DNA of 5,290 bases from Methanoregula sp. (GTDB lineage Archaea; Halobacteriota; Methanomicrobia; Methanomicrobiales; Methanospirillaceae). This document shows, in pieces, positions 1 through 5,282 of the stretch. Position numbers and translations under genes: made by a program. The notes beneath the pieces were generated by a model. The model ran no database searches, was not told the DNA's origin, and saw nothing but the letters and a program-made list of their open reading frames with translations. How positions within the stretch are numbered: position 1 is the stretch's first letter; the number at the start of each line of letters is the position of its first letter. Where the stretch lies: contig DUHF01000177.1 of assembly GCA_013331015.1 (NCBI GenBank), forward strand, positions 1 through 5,290, given 5' to 3'.

Positions 1-13
1 TGGAAAGAGGAAA

Positions 14-322
14 TTAATCAGCGGAAGGTTCGGCCTGCTCCATCACGAGCGAGCCAAAGACCACCTTCTCGAGCACCTGCGCAACGTACTTGATATGCAT
101 GGCTTTCTCGAGATCCTCGTTCCGGTGAATATCTGCCCAGAGCTGGAGCCGCATTAAGGAGAACCGGAACCGGTCAAGGGATTCATCGTCCATGTTCATT
201 GCTTCCCGGTAGATCGGCTCCAGCAGATCGGGGAAGGAGAGCGGGTTCTCAAGGGCGGCTATGATACCCTTGTAGATCGGAAGGGGTTTTTCCCTCCCGG
301 TAAGGATCCGCTCGTAATCCAT
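14..322 (-). CDS. Hypothetical 102-residue protein downstream of Mrp
   Basis: I do not recognise this protein. It is 102 residues, rich in charged and leucine/methionine residues, and looks largely alpha-helical (about residues 14-35, 46-66 and 69-95). It has no signal peptide, membrane segment, cysteine or metal-binding motif, so it is probably a small soluble cytoplasmic protein. The ATG lies only 4 bases after the stop of the Mrp/Nbp35 gene. A GAGGG ribosome-binding site (positions 331-335, minus strand) sits 8 bases before the ATG, inside the last two codons of mrp, so the two genes are almost certainly cotranscribed and translationally coupled. That suggests, but does not prove, a role connected with Fe-S carriage or simple co-expression. 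The stop is TAA. Gene call fairly sure; function unknown. Confidence 0.8.
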   Translation of the reverse strand: MDYERILTGREKPLPIYKGIIAALENPLSFPDLLEPIYREAMNMDDESLDRFRFSLMRLQLWADIHRNEDLEKAMHIKYVAQVLEKVVFGSLVMEQAEPSAD

Positions 323-326
323 CTCG

Positions 327-1220
327 TTATCCCTCGACTACTCTGATGAGTTCGGTCATGACCGCGTCCACGCTCTTCCACGTGGGGCTGTCACCGCGCC
401 GGATGATGAACGGCCGGCCTTCGTCGCCTGCCTTGCGCATCTCGATATCGAGCGGGATCGCACCAAGGAAGGGAACCTTGAGATCTTCGGCGATCTTCTT
501 TCCGCCACCTTTGCCGAAGAGATCGACTTCCCCGCCGCAGTGGGGGCAGATCATGCCACTCATGTTCTCGACGATCCCGATAACTGGCAGGCCAAGCTTC
601 TCGATGAACTTTGCGGATTTAACGGCATCAAGGGTTGCCACATCCTGCGGGGTGGTGACGATGACCGCACCGCGGACATTGGGGGCGAGCTGGGCGATCG
701 TGAGCGCTTCGTCACCGGTTCCGGGCGGGAGGTCGACAACAAGGTAGTCAAGGGAATGCCAGTTGACATCACCGAGGAACTGCTGGATCGCGGTCATCTT
801 CATCGGCCCGCGCCAGATGACGGGCGTACTCGTGTCCGGGAGCAGGAATGCCATCGAGATGACCGAGAGGTTTCCGGTGACGTGTACCGGTTCGATCTTG
901 TTGTCCATCATCGCCAGCTTGTGGTCCTCGATCCCGAGCATCTTGGGCACATTGGGGCCGTGCATATCGAGATCGAGGAGCCCGATCTTCTTCCCATGGG
1001 CCGCGAGTGCATAGGCGAGGTTGACCGAGACGGTGGACTTGCCGACACCGCCTTTGCCGGACAACACAAGGATGACATGCTTCACGTCAATGTCTGCCTT
1101 GGGCGGCAGGCCGGCCTTTTCTTTGTTTGCTGACGTACAGGAAGATGCGGTTGCACAACCGGCACAGTTGTTGTCGCACTCTTCTTCCGGTTTTCTGGAT
1201 TTGCTGGTGTTCTTTGCCAT
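327..1220 (-). CDS. Mrp/Nbp35-family ATP-binding Fe-S carrier protein
   Basis: This 297-residue P-loop ATPase belongs to the Mrp/ApbC/Nbp35 family, cytoplasmic carriers that hold a [4Fe-4S] cluster and pass it to apoproteins. Visible motifs: an N-terminal cysteine cluster (C15, C19, C22, C28), whose last three fit the C-x2-C-x5-C part of the Nbp35 N-terminal motif; the deviant Walker A GKGGVGKST at 55-63 with the signature lysine K56; the Walker A' region DLDMHGPN at 83-90; the switch II motif DLPPGTGDE at 163-171; and the cluster-bridging C-x2-C at C225/C228 (CPHC). The ATG at 1220 is preferred over the in-frame ATG at 1364: the 48 extra residues do not resemble the family, run through a TATA-like box, and the cysteine motif starts soon after Met1. 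No strong Shine-Dalgarno is visible. It leads a two-gene unit with the 102-residue protein. Family assignment is very secure; the exact cluster clients are unknown. Confidence 0.95.
   Translation of the reverse strand: MAKNTSKSRKPEEECDNNCAGCATASSCTSANKEKAGLPPKADIDVKHVILVLSGKGGVGKSTVSVNLAYALAAHGKKIGLLDLDMHGPNVPKMLGIEDHKLAMMDNKIEPVHVTGNLSVISMAFLLPDTSTPVIWRGPMKMTAIQQFLGDVNWHSLDYLVVDLPPGTGDEALTIAQLAPNVRGAVIVTTPQDVATLDAVKSAKFIEKLGLPVIGIVENMSGMICPHCGGEVDLFGKGGGKKIAEDLKVPFLGAIPLDIEMRKAGDEGRPFIIRRGDSPTWKSVDAVMTELIRVVEG
331..335 (-). promoter_or_regulatory. Ribosome-binding site of the 102-residue protein, inside mrp
   Basis: GAGGG on the minus strand, 8 bases before the ATG at 322. It overlaps the final Glu and Gly codons of the mrp gene. 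This placement supports the chosen start and translational coupling of the pair. Confidence 0.6.
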
Positions 1221-1275
1221 GGTATCGCTCTGGATATGGGTGAATCGTGTACTCGTACCAGTTGATCCGCTGATA

Positions 1276-1283
1276 CAATAAAG
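1276..1283 (-). promoter_or_regulatory. Candidate TATA box for the mrp operon
   Basis: CTTTATTG on the minus strand, about 56 bases before the mrp ATG. Archaeal initiation about 25 bases downstream would give a leader of roughly 30 bases. It is a partial match to the archaeal TTTAWATA consensus, and no clear purine-rich BRE precedes it. Inferred from position and composition only. Confidence 0.35.
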
Positions 1284-1458
1284 ATGTGGAAATACGACCC
1301 ATCCCACGCTACGGGCCCATGAGTGTTTCTGGCAGGTGAAGTTGCCCAGGGGCTGGTAAGGCATCCCGTGAAAAAGAGGACTTTACTATCTGCGGCAGGT
1401 TCCGGAATAAAGGAAATTCTGCAGTAGATGTCACAGGGAACGGACATTCCGCCCGCAG

Positions 1459-1506
1459 TTTTCTAAAGGAGCGAATCCTGCCCCAGAAAAGCATCATCTT
1501 ATTATT
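1459..1506 (+). promoter_or_regulatory. Candidate promoter region of the first PEBP gene
   Basis: Two AT-rich boxes could serve as TATA elements: TTTTCTAAA at 1459-1467, giving a leader of about 40 bases, and TTATTATT at 1499-1506, which would start transcription almost at the ATG. The first fits better with use of the AAGGA ribosome-binding site at 1517-1521; the second would make the transcript nearly leaderless. Sequence alone does not decide. Confidence 0.3.
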
Positions 1507-1516
1507 CTTTCATCAC

Positions 1517-1521
1517 AAGGA
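1517..1521 (+). promoter_or_regulatory. Ribosome-binding site of the first PEBP gene
   Basis: AAGGA, 7 bases before the ATG at 1529. The same AAGGA with an 8-base spacer precedes the paralog at 2050. It favours the ATG at 1529 over an out-of-frame ATG at 1521. Confidence 0.5.
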
Positions 1522-1528
1522 TGGGAGT

Positions 1529-1981
1529 ATGGAAAAGCTCATCGTCTCGCTGGATTTCCTCGAGTTCCCGCCAACCCATACCTGCGACGGCGAAAACATA
1601 TCCCCGCGTATCCGTTTCAAAGGACTCAACGCCGCATCAATCGTTGTGATGGTATTCAACCCGTTCGAGAAGTCCTGCTGTTCATTCACTCCCTGGATCT
1701 GCTGGAATCTGCCCCCCTTGCCGGTCATCCCGGCGGGTATCCCGAAAGAGCCAACAACGACAGCACCGGTCACCTCGGTCCAGGGAATCACGGACTACGG
1801 GACCATCGGGTATGCCGGACCCTGCCCGCCACCGGGCGAGATGATACGGTACCAGTTCAGGGTATACGGGCTGGATACCATGCTGGATCTTGCCCCGGGC
1901 TCAGACAAACATGAACTGATCCGGGCCATGAAGGACCATGTCCTCCAGTATGGTGAGACGGTAGCGATCTGCTCGCGGTAA
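1529..1981 (+). CDS. PEBP family protein (YbhB/YbcL, Raf kinase inhibitor-like), copy A
   Basis: A 150-residue soluble protein of the phosphatidylethanolamine-binding protein fold, close to the usual bacterial/archaeal length of 150-160. Recognisable family parts in order: CDGENISPRI (19-28), matching the GxNxSPxL segment; the CR1 strand region at 41-62 ending WNLP; VIPAGIP (66-72); GYAGPCPPPG (94-103), matching the CR2 G-x-x-P-P-x-G segment; and RYQFRVYGLD (107-116), matching HRYxFxVYALD. No signal peptide, so cytoplasmic. The canonical CR1 DPDAP is replaced by NPFEK (44-48), and the His of the HW pair is replaced by Pro (PW at 55-56). The usual anion/ligand pocket is therefore altered. The protein also has an unusual adjacent cysteine pair, CC at 50-51. 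The paralog follows 68 bases downstream. Physiological role of archaeal PEBPs is unknown; family call is firm. Confidence 0.88.
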   Translation: MEKLIVSLDFLEFPPTHTCDGENISPRIRFKGLNAASIVVMVFNPFEKSCCSFTPWICWNLPPLPVIPAGIPKEPTTTAPVTSVQGITDYGTIGYAGPCPPPGEMIRYQFRVYGLDTMLDLAPGSDKHELIRAMKDHVLQYGETVAICSR

Positions 1982-2001
1982 GGGCCCGTGAGCAGGCATA
2001 A

Positions 2002-2010
2002 TTATTTTAA
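2002..2010 (+). promoter_or_regulatory. Candidate TATA box for the second PEBP gene
   Basis: TTATTTTAA lies in the 68-base gap between the PEBP genes, about 40 bases before the ATG at 2050. Initiation about 25 bases on would leave a leader of roughly 15-20 bases that still contains the AAGGA site. This suggests copy B can be transcribed on its own and not only by read-through from copy A. Confidence 0.4.
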
Positions 2011-2036
2011 GGATATGATACCTTATTCCTGCACTT

Positions 2037-2041
2037 AAGGA
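2037..2041 (+). promoter_or_regulatory. Ribosome-binding site of the second PEBP gene
   Basis: AAGGA with an 8-base spacer before the ATG at 2050. It supports this start. Confidence 0.5.
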
Positions 2042-2049
2042 AGCATCGT

Positions 2050-2511
2050 ATGAAAAACCTTGAAGTGAGCGTTGACTTTATGGATTTTCCCCCGGCCCAC
2101 ATGTGCGATGGAGAGAACACCTCGCCCAGGATTACCATCGGGGGTCTTGAAGCCAGCTCGGTTGCCATCATGGTCTTCAACCCTTCGATGCGGGGCGTCT
2201 TCTCTTACTGTGCATGGCTCATCTGGGACCTGCCGGCAGTGAACGTGATCCCGGCCGGCATTCCCCAGGGGAAGATGGTGACAAGCCCGGTCTCCGGTCT
2301 CCAGGGACTCAACGATGCAGGCGAGATCGGGTATACCGGCCCCTGCCCGCTTCCGGGCCAGACCCACCGTTACCTCTTCCGGGTCTGGGGCCTCGATGAC
2401 TTTCTGGAGATTGCCGCCGGGTCGAACAAGAACCAGCTCAAGGCAGCCATGCACGACCATATCCTCCAGTATGGGGAGACTGAAGCCGTGGCAACCCGCA
2501 GGGTTGCCTGA
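2050..2511 (+). CDS. PEBP family protein (YbhB/YbcL, Raf kinase inhibitor-like), copy B
   Basis: A 153-residue paralog of the preceding gene; the first 150 residues align without gaps at about 82 identities (55%) by hand count. Family segments: CDGENTSPRI (19-28), WDLP closing CR1 (59-62), VIPAGIP (66-72), GYTGPCPLPG (94-103) and HRYLFRVWGLD (106-116). As in copy A, DPDAP is changed, here to NPSMR (44-48), and the pocket His is lost, here to Ala (AW at 55-56). Unlike copy A it keeps the His of the HRY segment (H106), where A has Ile. No signal peptide or membrane helix, so a soluble cytoplasmic protein is expected. It arose by tandem duplication, old enough for extensive divergence. Known PEBPs bind anionic or phospholipid ligands or inhibit kinases; whether this one does is not shown by sequence. 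Confidence 0.88.
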   Translation: MKNLEVSVDFMDFPPAHMCDGENTSPRITIGGLEASSVAIMVFNPSMRGVFSYCAWLIWDLPAVNVIPAGIPQGKMVTSPVSGLQGLNDAGEIGYTGPCPLPGQTHRYLFRVWGLDDFLEIAAGSNKNQLKAAMHDHILQYGETEAVATRRVA

Positions 2512-2533
2512 ATACCGCTCCGGAATAACACCC

Positions 2534-2540
2534 TTTTTTT
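2534..2540 (+). terminator. Poly-T terminator after the PEBP pair
   Basis: A run of seven T begins 22 bases after the stop of copy B, without a convincing preceding hairpin. Archaeal RNA polymerase stops at such T-tracts. It separates the PEBP genes from the dNTPase gene. Confidence 0.55.
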
Positions 2541-2563
2541 CGTCATCCTTATGACTCCTTGGG

Positions 2564-2571
2564 CATAAGTA
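2564..2571 (+). promoter_or_regulatory. Weak candidate TATA box before the dNTPase gene
   Basis: CATAAGTA lies in the 70-base gap after the T-tract. If used, transcription would begin near 2590-2595, downstream of the ATG at 2582, and favour the internal ATG at 2642. An alternative box around 2548-2554 (CTTATGA) would instead give a near-leaderless message for the ATG at 2582. Neither matches the consensus well. Confidence 0.2.
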
Positions 2572-2581
2572 CCCGTACAGC

Positions 2582-3766
2582 ATGCCAGTGAAGACGGGGA
2601 AACGGAAACCACACAAGGGACTTGAGTCGGCAGTTGCAACAATGACCCAAAAGCGCGAGGCGCTCCTCTCCCCGCTAGCCGCCATCAGTGCCGATGCAAT
2701 CCGGCGGCACAACCGGAAAACCGAAGATATCCGCACCCCCTACTCCCGCGATGCGGACCGGATCATCCACACCCGCGCGTACACCCGGTATATCGATAAG
2801 ACCCAGGTATTTTACCTTGTCGAGAACGACCACATCACCCATCGCGTCATCCACGTCCAGCTCGTCTCCAAGATTGCGCGCACCATCGGCCGGTGCCTCC
2901 GTCTCAACGAGGACCTGATCGAGGCGATAGCGCTCGGCCACGACATCGGCCATACCCCTTATGGGCATTTTGGCGAGACCTGCCTCTCGGAACTCTGCGA
3001 GCGGCACTGCATCGGGAAGTTCTTCCACAATGTCCAGAGCGTACGGTTCCTTGACCAGATCGAGGACTGCGATCTCACCATGCAGGTACTTGATGGCATC
3101 CTCTGCCACAACGGGGAGGCTGACGATGTGAAGATCGTCCCTGAACCCTGTCCGGGCTGGGCGGAATTTGACAAGAAGGTCCAGGACGCAACCGATGGGA
3201 AGAGACCCAAATCGTCCATGACGCTCGAAGGCTGCGTGGTCAAATTCGCCGATACCATCGCTTACATCGGCAGGGATCTGCAGGACGCACGGGAAGTCGG
3301 GCTTATCGCGGATGACACAAAAATACCCGCCGTCTGCAGGGAGGTTCTTGGAGAGAACAACCGGGAGATCATCAATACGCTCATCTTCGACCTCCTTGAA
3401 AACAGCGATACGGAAGAGGAGGGCTGCATCTCGTACAGCCGTACGGTAGAAGAAGCCCTCATCTCGCTGCGCTCGTTCTCGCGGCAGCAGATCTACGACA
3501 ACCCGGCTCTCTGTTCCGAACGGGAGAAAGTCCGGGCAATGTACGCCACCCTCTTTCATACATGCCTTGAGGATCTTGAACAGGAACGGCAGAATGCCCG
3601 GATCTCTCTGGATTTTCTTAAGTCCGGGTATGTCAGCCCCTCCTATCTTGAATCAGCAACCCCCGCAGAGCTCGTGCGGGACTTTATTGCCGGTATGACC
3701 GACCGGTATTTTGCCCGGCGCTTTGAAGAGTGCGTCATCCCGCGGCGCATCGAGGGCAGGTTTTAA
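2582..3766 (+). CDS. HD-domain dNTP triphosphohydrolase (dGTPase-like)
   Basis: A 394-residue soluble enzyme of the dGTPase/SamHD1-like HD superfamily, which cleaves dNTPs to deoxynucleoside plus triphosphate and so trims dNTP pools. Signatures: SPLAAISA near 30-37 (family LSPYAxxSA); SRDADRIIH (55-63) followed by R69 and KTQVF (73-77); the HD metal site H91, H120-D121 (in GHDIGHTPYGHFGE, 119-132) and D224 (FADTIAY, 222-228); HN at 149-150. All four expected metal ligands are present, so it should be active; the substrate among dNTPs cannot be told. Length is within the family range. The start is uncertain: neither ATG 2582 nor in-frame ATG 2642 (Met21) has a clear ribosome-binding site. The residues before Met21 are basic and unlike the family, so 2642 (374 residues) is about equally likely; I give the outer limit. 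It is a single gene, converging with the kinase unit. Confidence 0.92.
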   Translation: MPVKTGKRKPHKGLESAVATMTQKREALLSPLAAISADAIRRHNRKTEDIRTPYSRDADRIIHTRAYTRYIDKTQVFYLVENDHITHRVIHVQLVSKIARTIGRCLRLNEDLIEAIALGHDIGHTPYGHFGETCLSELCERHCIGKFFHNVQSVRFLDQIEDCDLTMQVLDGILCHNGEADDVKIVPEPCPGWAEFDKKVQDATDGKRPKSSMTLEGCVVKFADTIAYIGRDLQDAREVGLIADDTKIPAVCREVLGENNREIINTLIFDLLENSDTEEEGCISYSRTVEEALISLRSFSRQQIYDNPALCSEREKVRAMYATLFHTCLEDLEQERQNARISLDFLKSGYVSPSYLESATPAELVRDFIAGMTDRYFARRFEECVIPRRIEGRF

Positions 3767-3770
3767 TGTT

Positions 3771-3777
3771 AAAAAAA
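3771..3777 (-). terminator. Poly-T terminator of the kinase/zinc-protein unit
   Basis: Seven A on the plus strand read as T7 on the minus strand, beginning 13 bases after the stop of the zinc protein. It lies in the 24-base gap between two convergent genes. TTTTAA at 3761-3766, at the very end of the dNTPase gene, may play a similar but weaker role on the plus strand. Confidence 0.55.
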
Positions 3778-3790
3778 CCTCAAAACGCGA

Positions 3791-3982
3791 TCAATCGTAC
3801 TTGCCTTTCGGGTGCGTCCAGCCGGTAAACCCGCAGTAGAAACACCCCACGCCATCGCAGTGGCGGCAGGGGGTTTTGGGTGCTGCCACCAAAACGATTC
3901 CCGTCCTGTTGCAGTAGGTGCACCCGTACCCTTCACAATGCCCGCAGGGTGCAGGTTCCCATACCAACTCTTCACCACTCAT
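3791..3982 (-). CDS. Small protein with two DnaJ-like zinc-binding repeats
   Basis: A 63-residue protein built of two copies of the pattern CxxCxGxGCxxCxxTG: C13, C16, C21, C24 and C39, C42, C47, C50. Every cysteine of the second copy is exactly 26 residues after its partner in the first, and both copies end in TG. Each half resembles the CxxCxGxG elements of the DnaJ/Hsp40 cysteine-rich domain, but with a second CxxC packed directly behind, so each four-cysteine half probably binds one Zn2+. There is no J-domain, signal peptide or membrane segment. The start at 3982 is preferred over longer in-frame ATGs (up to 4225) because a GGAGG site lies 7 bases upstream and the extension overlaps the kinase gene antiparallel to nothing conserved. 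The gene starts 43 bases after the kinase stop and is probably cotranscribed with it. Role unknown; protein or nucleic-acid binding is plausible. Confidence 0.85.
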   Translation of the reverse strand: MSGEELVWEPAPCGHCEGYGCTYCNRTGIVLVAAPKTPCRHCDGVGCFYCGFTGWTHPKGKYD

Positions 3983-3989
3983 GGTACAG

Positions 3990-3994
3990 CCTCC
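3990..3994 (-). promoter_or_regulatory. Ribosome-binding site of the zinc-repeat protein
   Basis: GGAGG on the minus strand, 7 bases before the ATG at 3982. It is the strongest Shine-Dalgarno in the window and decides the start of this small gene against the longer in-frame options. Confidence 0.75.
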
Positions 3995-4025
3995 GGAAGG
4001 CAGGTGAAAAGATCGCCATTTTTTG

Positions 4026-5282
4026 TCATTCGTCATCCTCGTCAAGGTACCCGTGAAGGGCATCAAGAAGTTCAGCAGCCGACTGGTAGCGCTTCTTCGG
4101 ATCTTTTTCAAGGCACCTGAGGATGATCTTCTCAACAGCCTGGGCATCAGGGTTGTATTCGGATGGCGCGGTGGGAGTTTCCCGCAGGATGGCGTTTCCC
4201 ACCTCAACGATGCTCTCGCCACCAAAGGGGATCGACCCGGTCACCAGTTCATAGAAGACCACGCCGAGCTGGTAGATATCGGTACGCTCGTCAGTCCTGC
4301 CGAACTCCGAGGGAGATACCTGCTCGGGCGCCGCATAGGAGAGCGAGAAACCGGCAACGCTTGACTTTTTCACCTCAGCGGCAAGCACCTTGCTCATCCC
4401 CCAGTCGGTGATCTTGGGCACAAGTTCTGCGGTTAAGAGGATATTGTGGGGTTTGATGTCCCGGTGGATGAACCCGTGCTCGTGGGCATACCGGAGCCCG
4501 TCAACCACAAGCGTGATGAGATGGACCGCCTTCCAGACCGGCAGGGGTTTATCAAGAGCCTCGAGCGAGCCGGGCACAAACTCCATCTCCACGTACGGGA
4601 CGGGGAGGATATTAACCGCCGTGACCTCGACAATATTCTCGTGGCGGAGTGTCTCCCATGCCGCGATCTCGTTGAGGAAACACTTGCCCGTGACCTCATC
4701 GAAACTGATGGGGATCTTGACAGCAACTTTGGTACCGTCGGTCTTGCGGATTGCCGAGAAGACCCATGCGATCCCCCCGCGCCCGACAAAGGTAATCTCG
4801 GTGTATTTGTTCTCCAGTTCCCGCGGGAAGTAGTTCTTCTGGTCCGTAACCGAGGGTTTTGGTTCGGCATCCTGTGTATCGGAAAGCACGGTCCTGAAAC
4901 TCGGGATGGTAACAAGCGACCGGGTCTTCTCAACAGCACTTTTCAGAGCCGATGCTGCCTTGGTCACGACATGAGGCCCCGGTTCGGGCACGCCTTGTGC
5001 AGGATTGGCCGGTTCATCTTCCGGTACCGGGGCTCCACGCCGTTTCCTCAGATAATATGCCCCGCCACCGAGCGCAATGACTGCAAGGAGAACGATGAGC
5101 CCGATCATCAGCTGTGAGCCGTTAAGGAGGGGGAACGGGATGGGCGAAGGAGCGGCCGTGGGCTGTGGGCCCGGGGTCTGCACGCCAGTGGGCAGGGAGG
5201 TAGGCACGGGTTCTGTGAGAGAGGTATTCACGGTGCCGGATACCACGGGGGTCACTTTGGCGTAGTACTCTTTTGGATCCAT
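4026..5282 (-). CDS. Membrane-anchored Hanks-type Ser/Thr protein kinase (N-terminus possibly beyond the window)
   Basis: At least 418 residues. Residues 10-52 are a Pro/Thr/Ser-rich stalk; 57-78 form one membrane helix, followed by RKRR (79-82), which by the positive-inside rule puts the C-terminal part in the cytoplasm. A juxtamembrane linker (about 84-157) leads to a complete kinase domain (about 160-414): glycine loop GRGGIAWV (167-174), VAVK with K189, helix-C E205, HRDIKPHN (273-280) with catalytic D275, DWG (293-295) in place of DFG, APE (318-320), D335 and the late R398. All catalytic residues are present, so it should phosphorylate Ser/Thr; S307/S308 in the activation segment are candidate autophosphorylation sites. 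The ATG at 5282 is the last one visible, but the frame is open to the window end (codons CCC, TTA before it) and no ribosome-binding site shows, so a larger extracellular sensor domain with signal peptide may lie upstream. The zinc-repeat gene follows 43 bases later. Confidence 0.92.
   Translation of the reverse strand: MDPKEYYAKVTPVVSGTVNTSLTEPVPTSLPTGVQTPGPQPTAAPSPIPFPLLNGSQLMIGLIVLLAVIALGGGAYYLRKRRGAPVPEDEPANPAQGVPEPGPHVVTKAASALKSAVEKTRSLVTIPSFRTVLSDTQDAEPKPSVTDQKNYFPRELENKYTEITFVGRGGIAWVFSAIRKTDGTKVAVKIPISFDEVTGKCFLNEIAAWETLRHENIVEVTAVNILPVPYVEMEFVPGSLEALDKPLPVWKAVHLITLVVDGLRYAHEHGFIHRDIKPHNILLTAELVPKITDWGMSKVLAAEVKKSSVAGFSLSYAAPEQVSPSEFGRTDERTDIYQLGVVFYELVTGSIPFGGESIVEVGNAILRETPTAPSEYNPDAQAVEKIILRCLEKDPKKRYQSAAELLDALHGYLDEDDE

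Larger units (their letters stand above)
1221..1528. other. Divergent intergenic region (308 bases) between mrp and the PEBP pair
   Basis: The starts of the mrp operon (minus) and the first PEBP gene (plus) face away from each other across this stretch, so it must hold both promoters. Besides the TATA-like boxes, I see a perfect 8-base palindrome TTCCGGAA at 1400-1407 and an imperfect inverted repeat GGAA-N6-TTCC at 1437-1450. Both are short enough to be chance. No tRNA, convincing small gene or long hairpin was found. Short open frames here lack coding character and ribosome-binding sites. Confidence 0.6.

Noticed and set aside
540..1133. 197-codon plus-strand frame opposite mrp
   Set aside because: Its highly charged Asp/Glu/Arg/His-rich composition is typical of an antisense shadow, and mrp on the other strand is secure.
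1221..1364. N-terminal extension of mrp from an ATG at 1364
   Set aside because: The 48 extra residues have no family similarity, and the stretch contains the likely mrp TATA box.
1400..1450. Short palindromes TTCCGGAA and GGAA-N6-TTCC as possible operator sites
   Set aside because: Eight-base palindromes occur by chance at this scale, and neither is repeated near another promoter in the window. Noted only as part of the intergenic region.
1309..1497. Small minus-strand open frame in the divergent intergenic region
   Set aside because: No ribosome-binding site, no coding composition and no recognisable motif; it would also run through promoter-like sequence of the first PEBP gene.
2035..2736. 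233-codon open frame on the minus strand across PEBP copy B and the dNTPase start
   Set aside because: It runs through the T7 terminator and the intergenic gap between two well-supported plus-strand genes and has no family features.
2675..3559. Long open frame (294 codons) on the minus strand, antisense to the dNTPase gene
   Set aside because: It lies wholly opposite a gene with complete catalytic motifs, shows no recognisable domain and has no ribosome-binding site. Long antisense frames are expected in GC-rich coding DNA.
3983..4225. Longer in-frame N-terminus of the zinc-repeat protein from ATG 4225
   Set aside because: It would overlap the end of the kinase gene in another frame; the ATG at 3982 has a well-placed GGAGG site.
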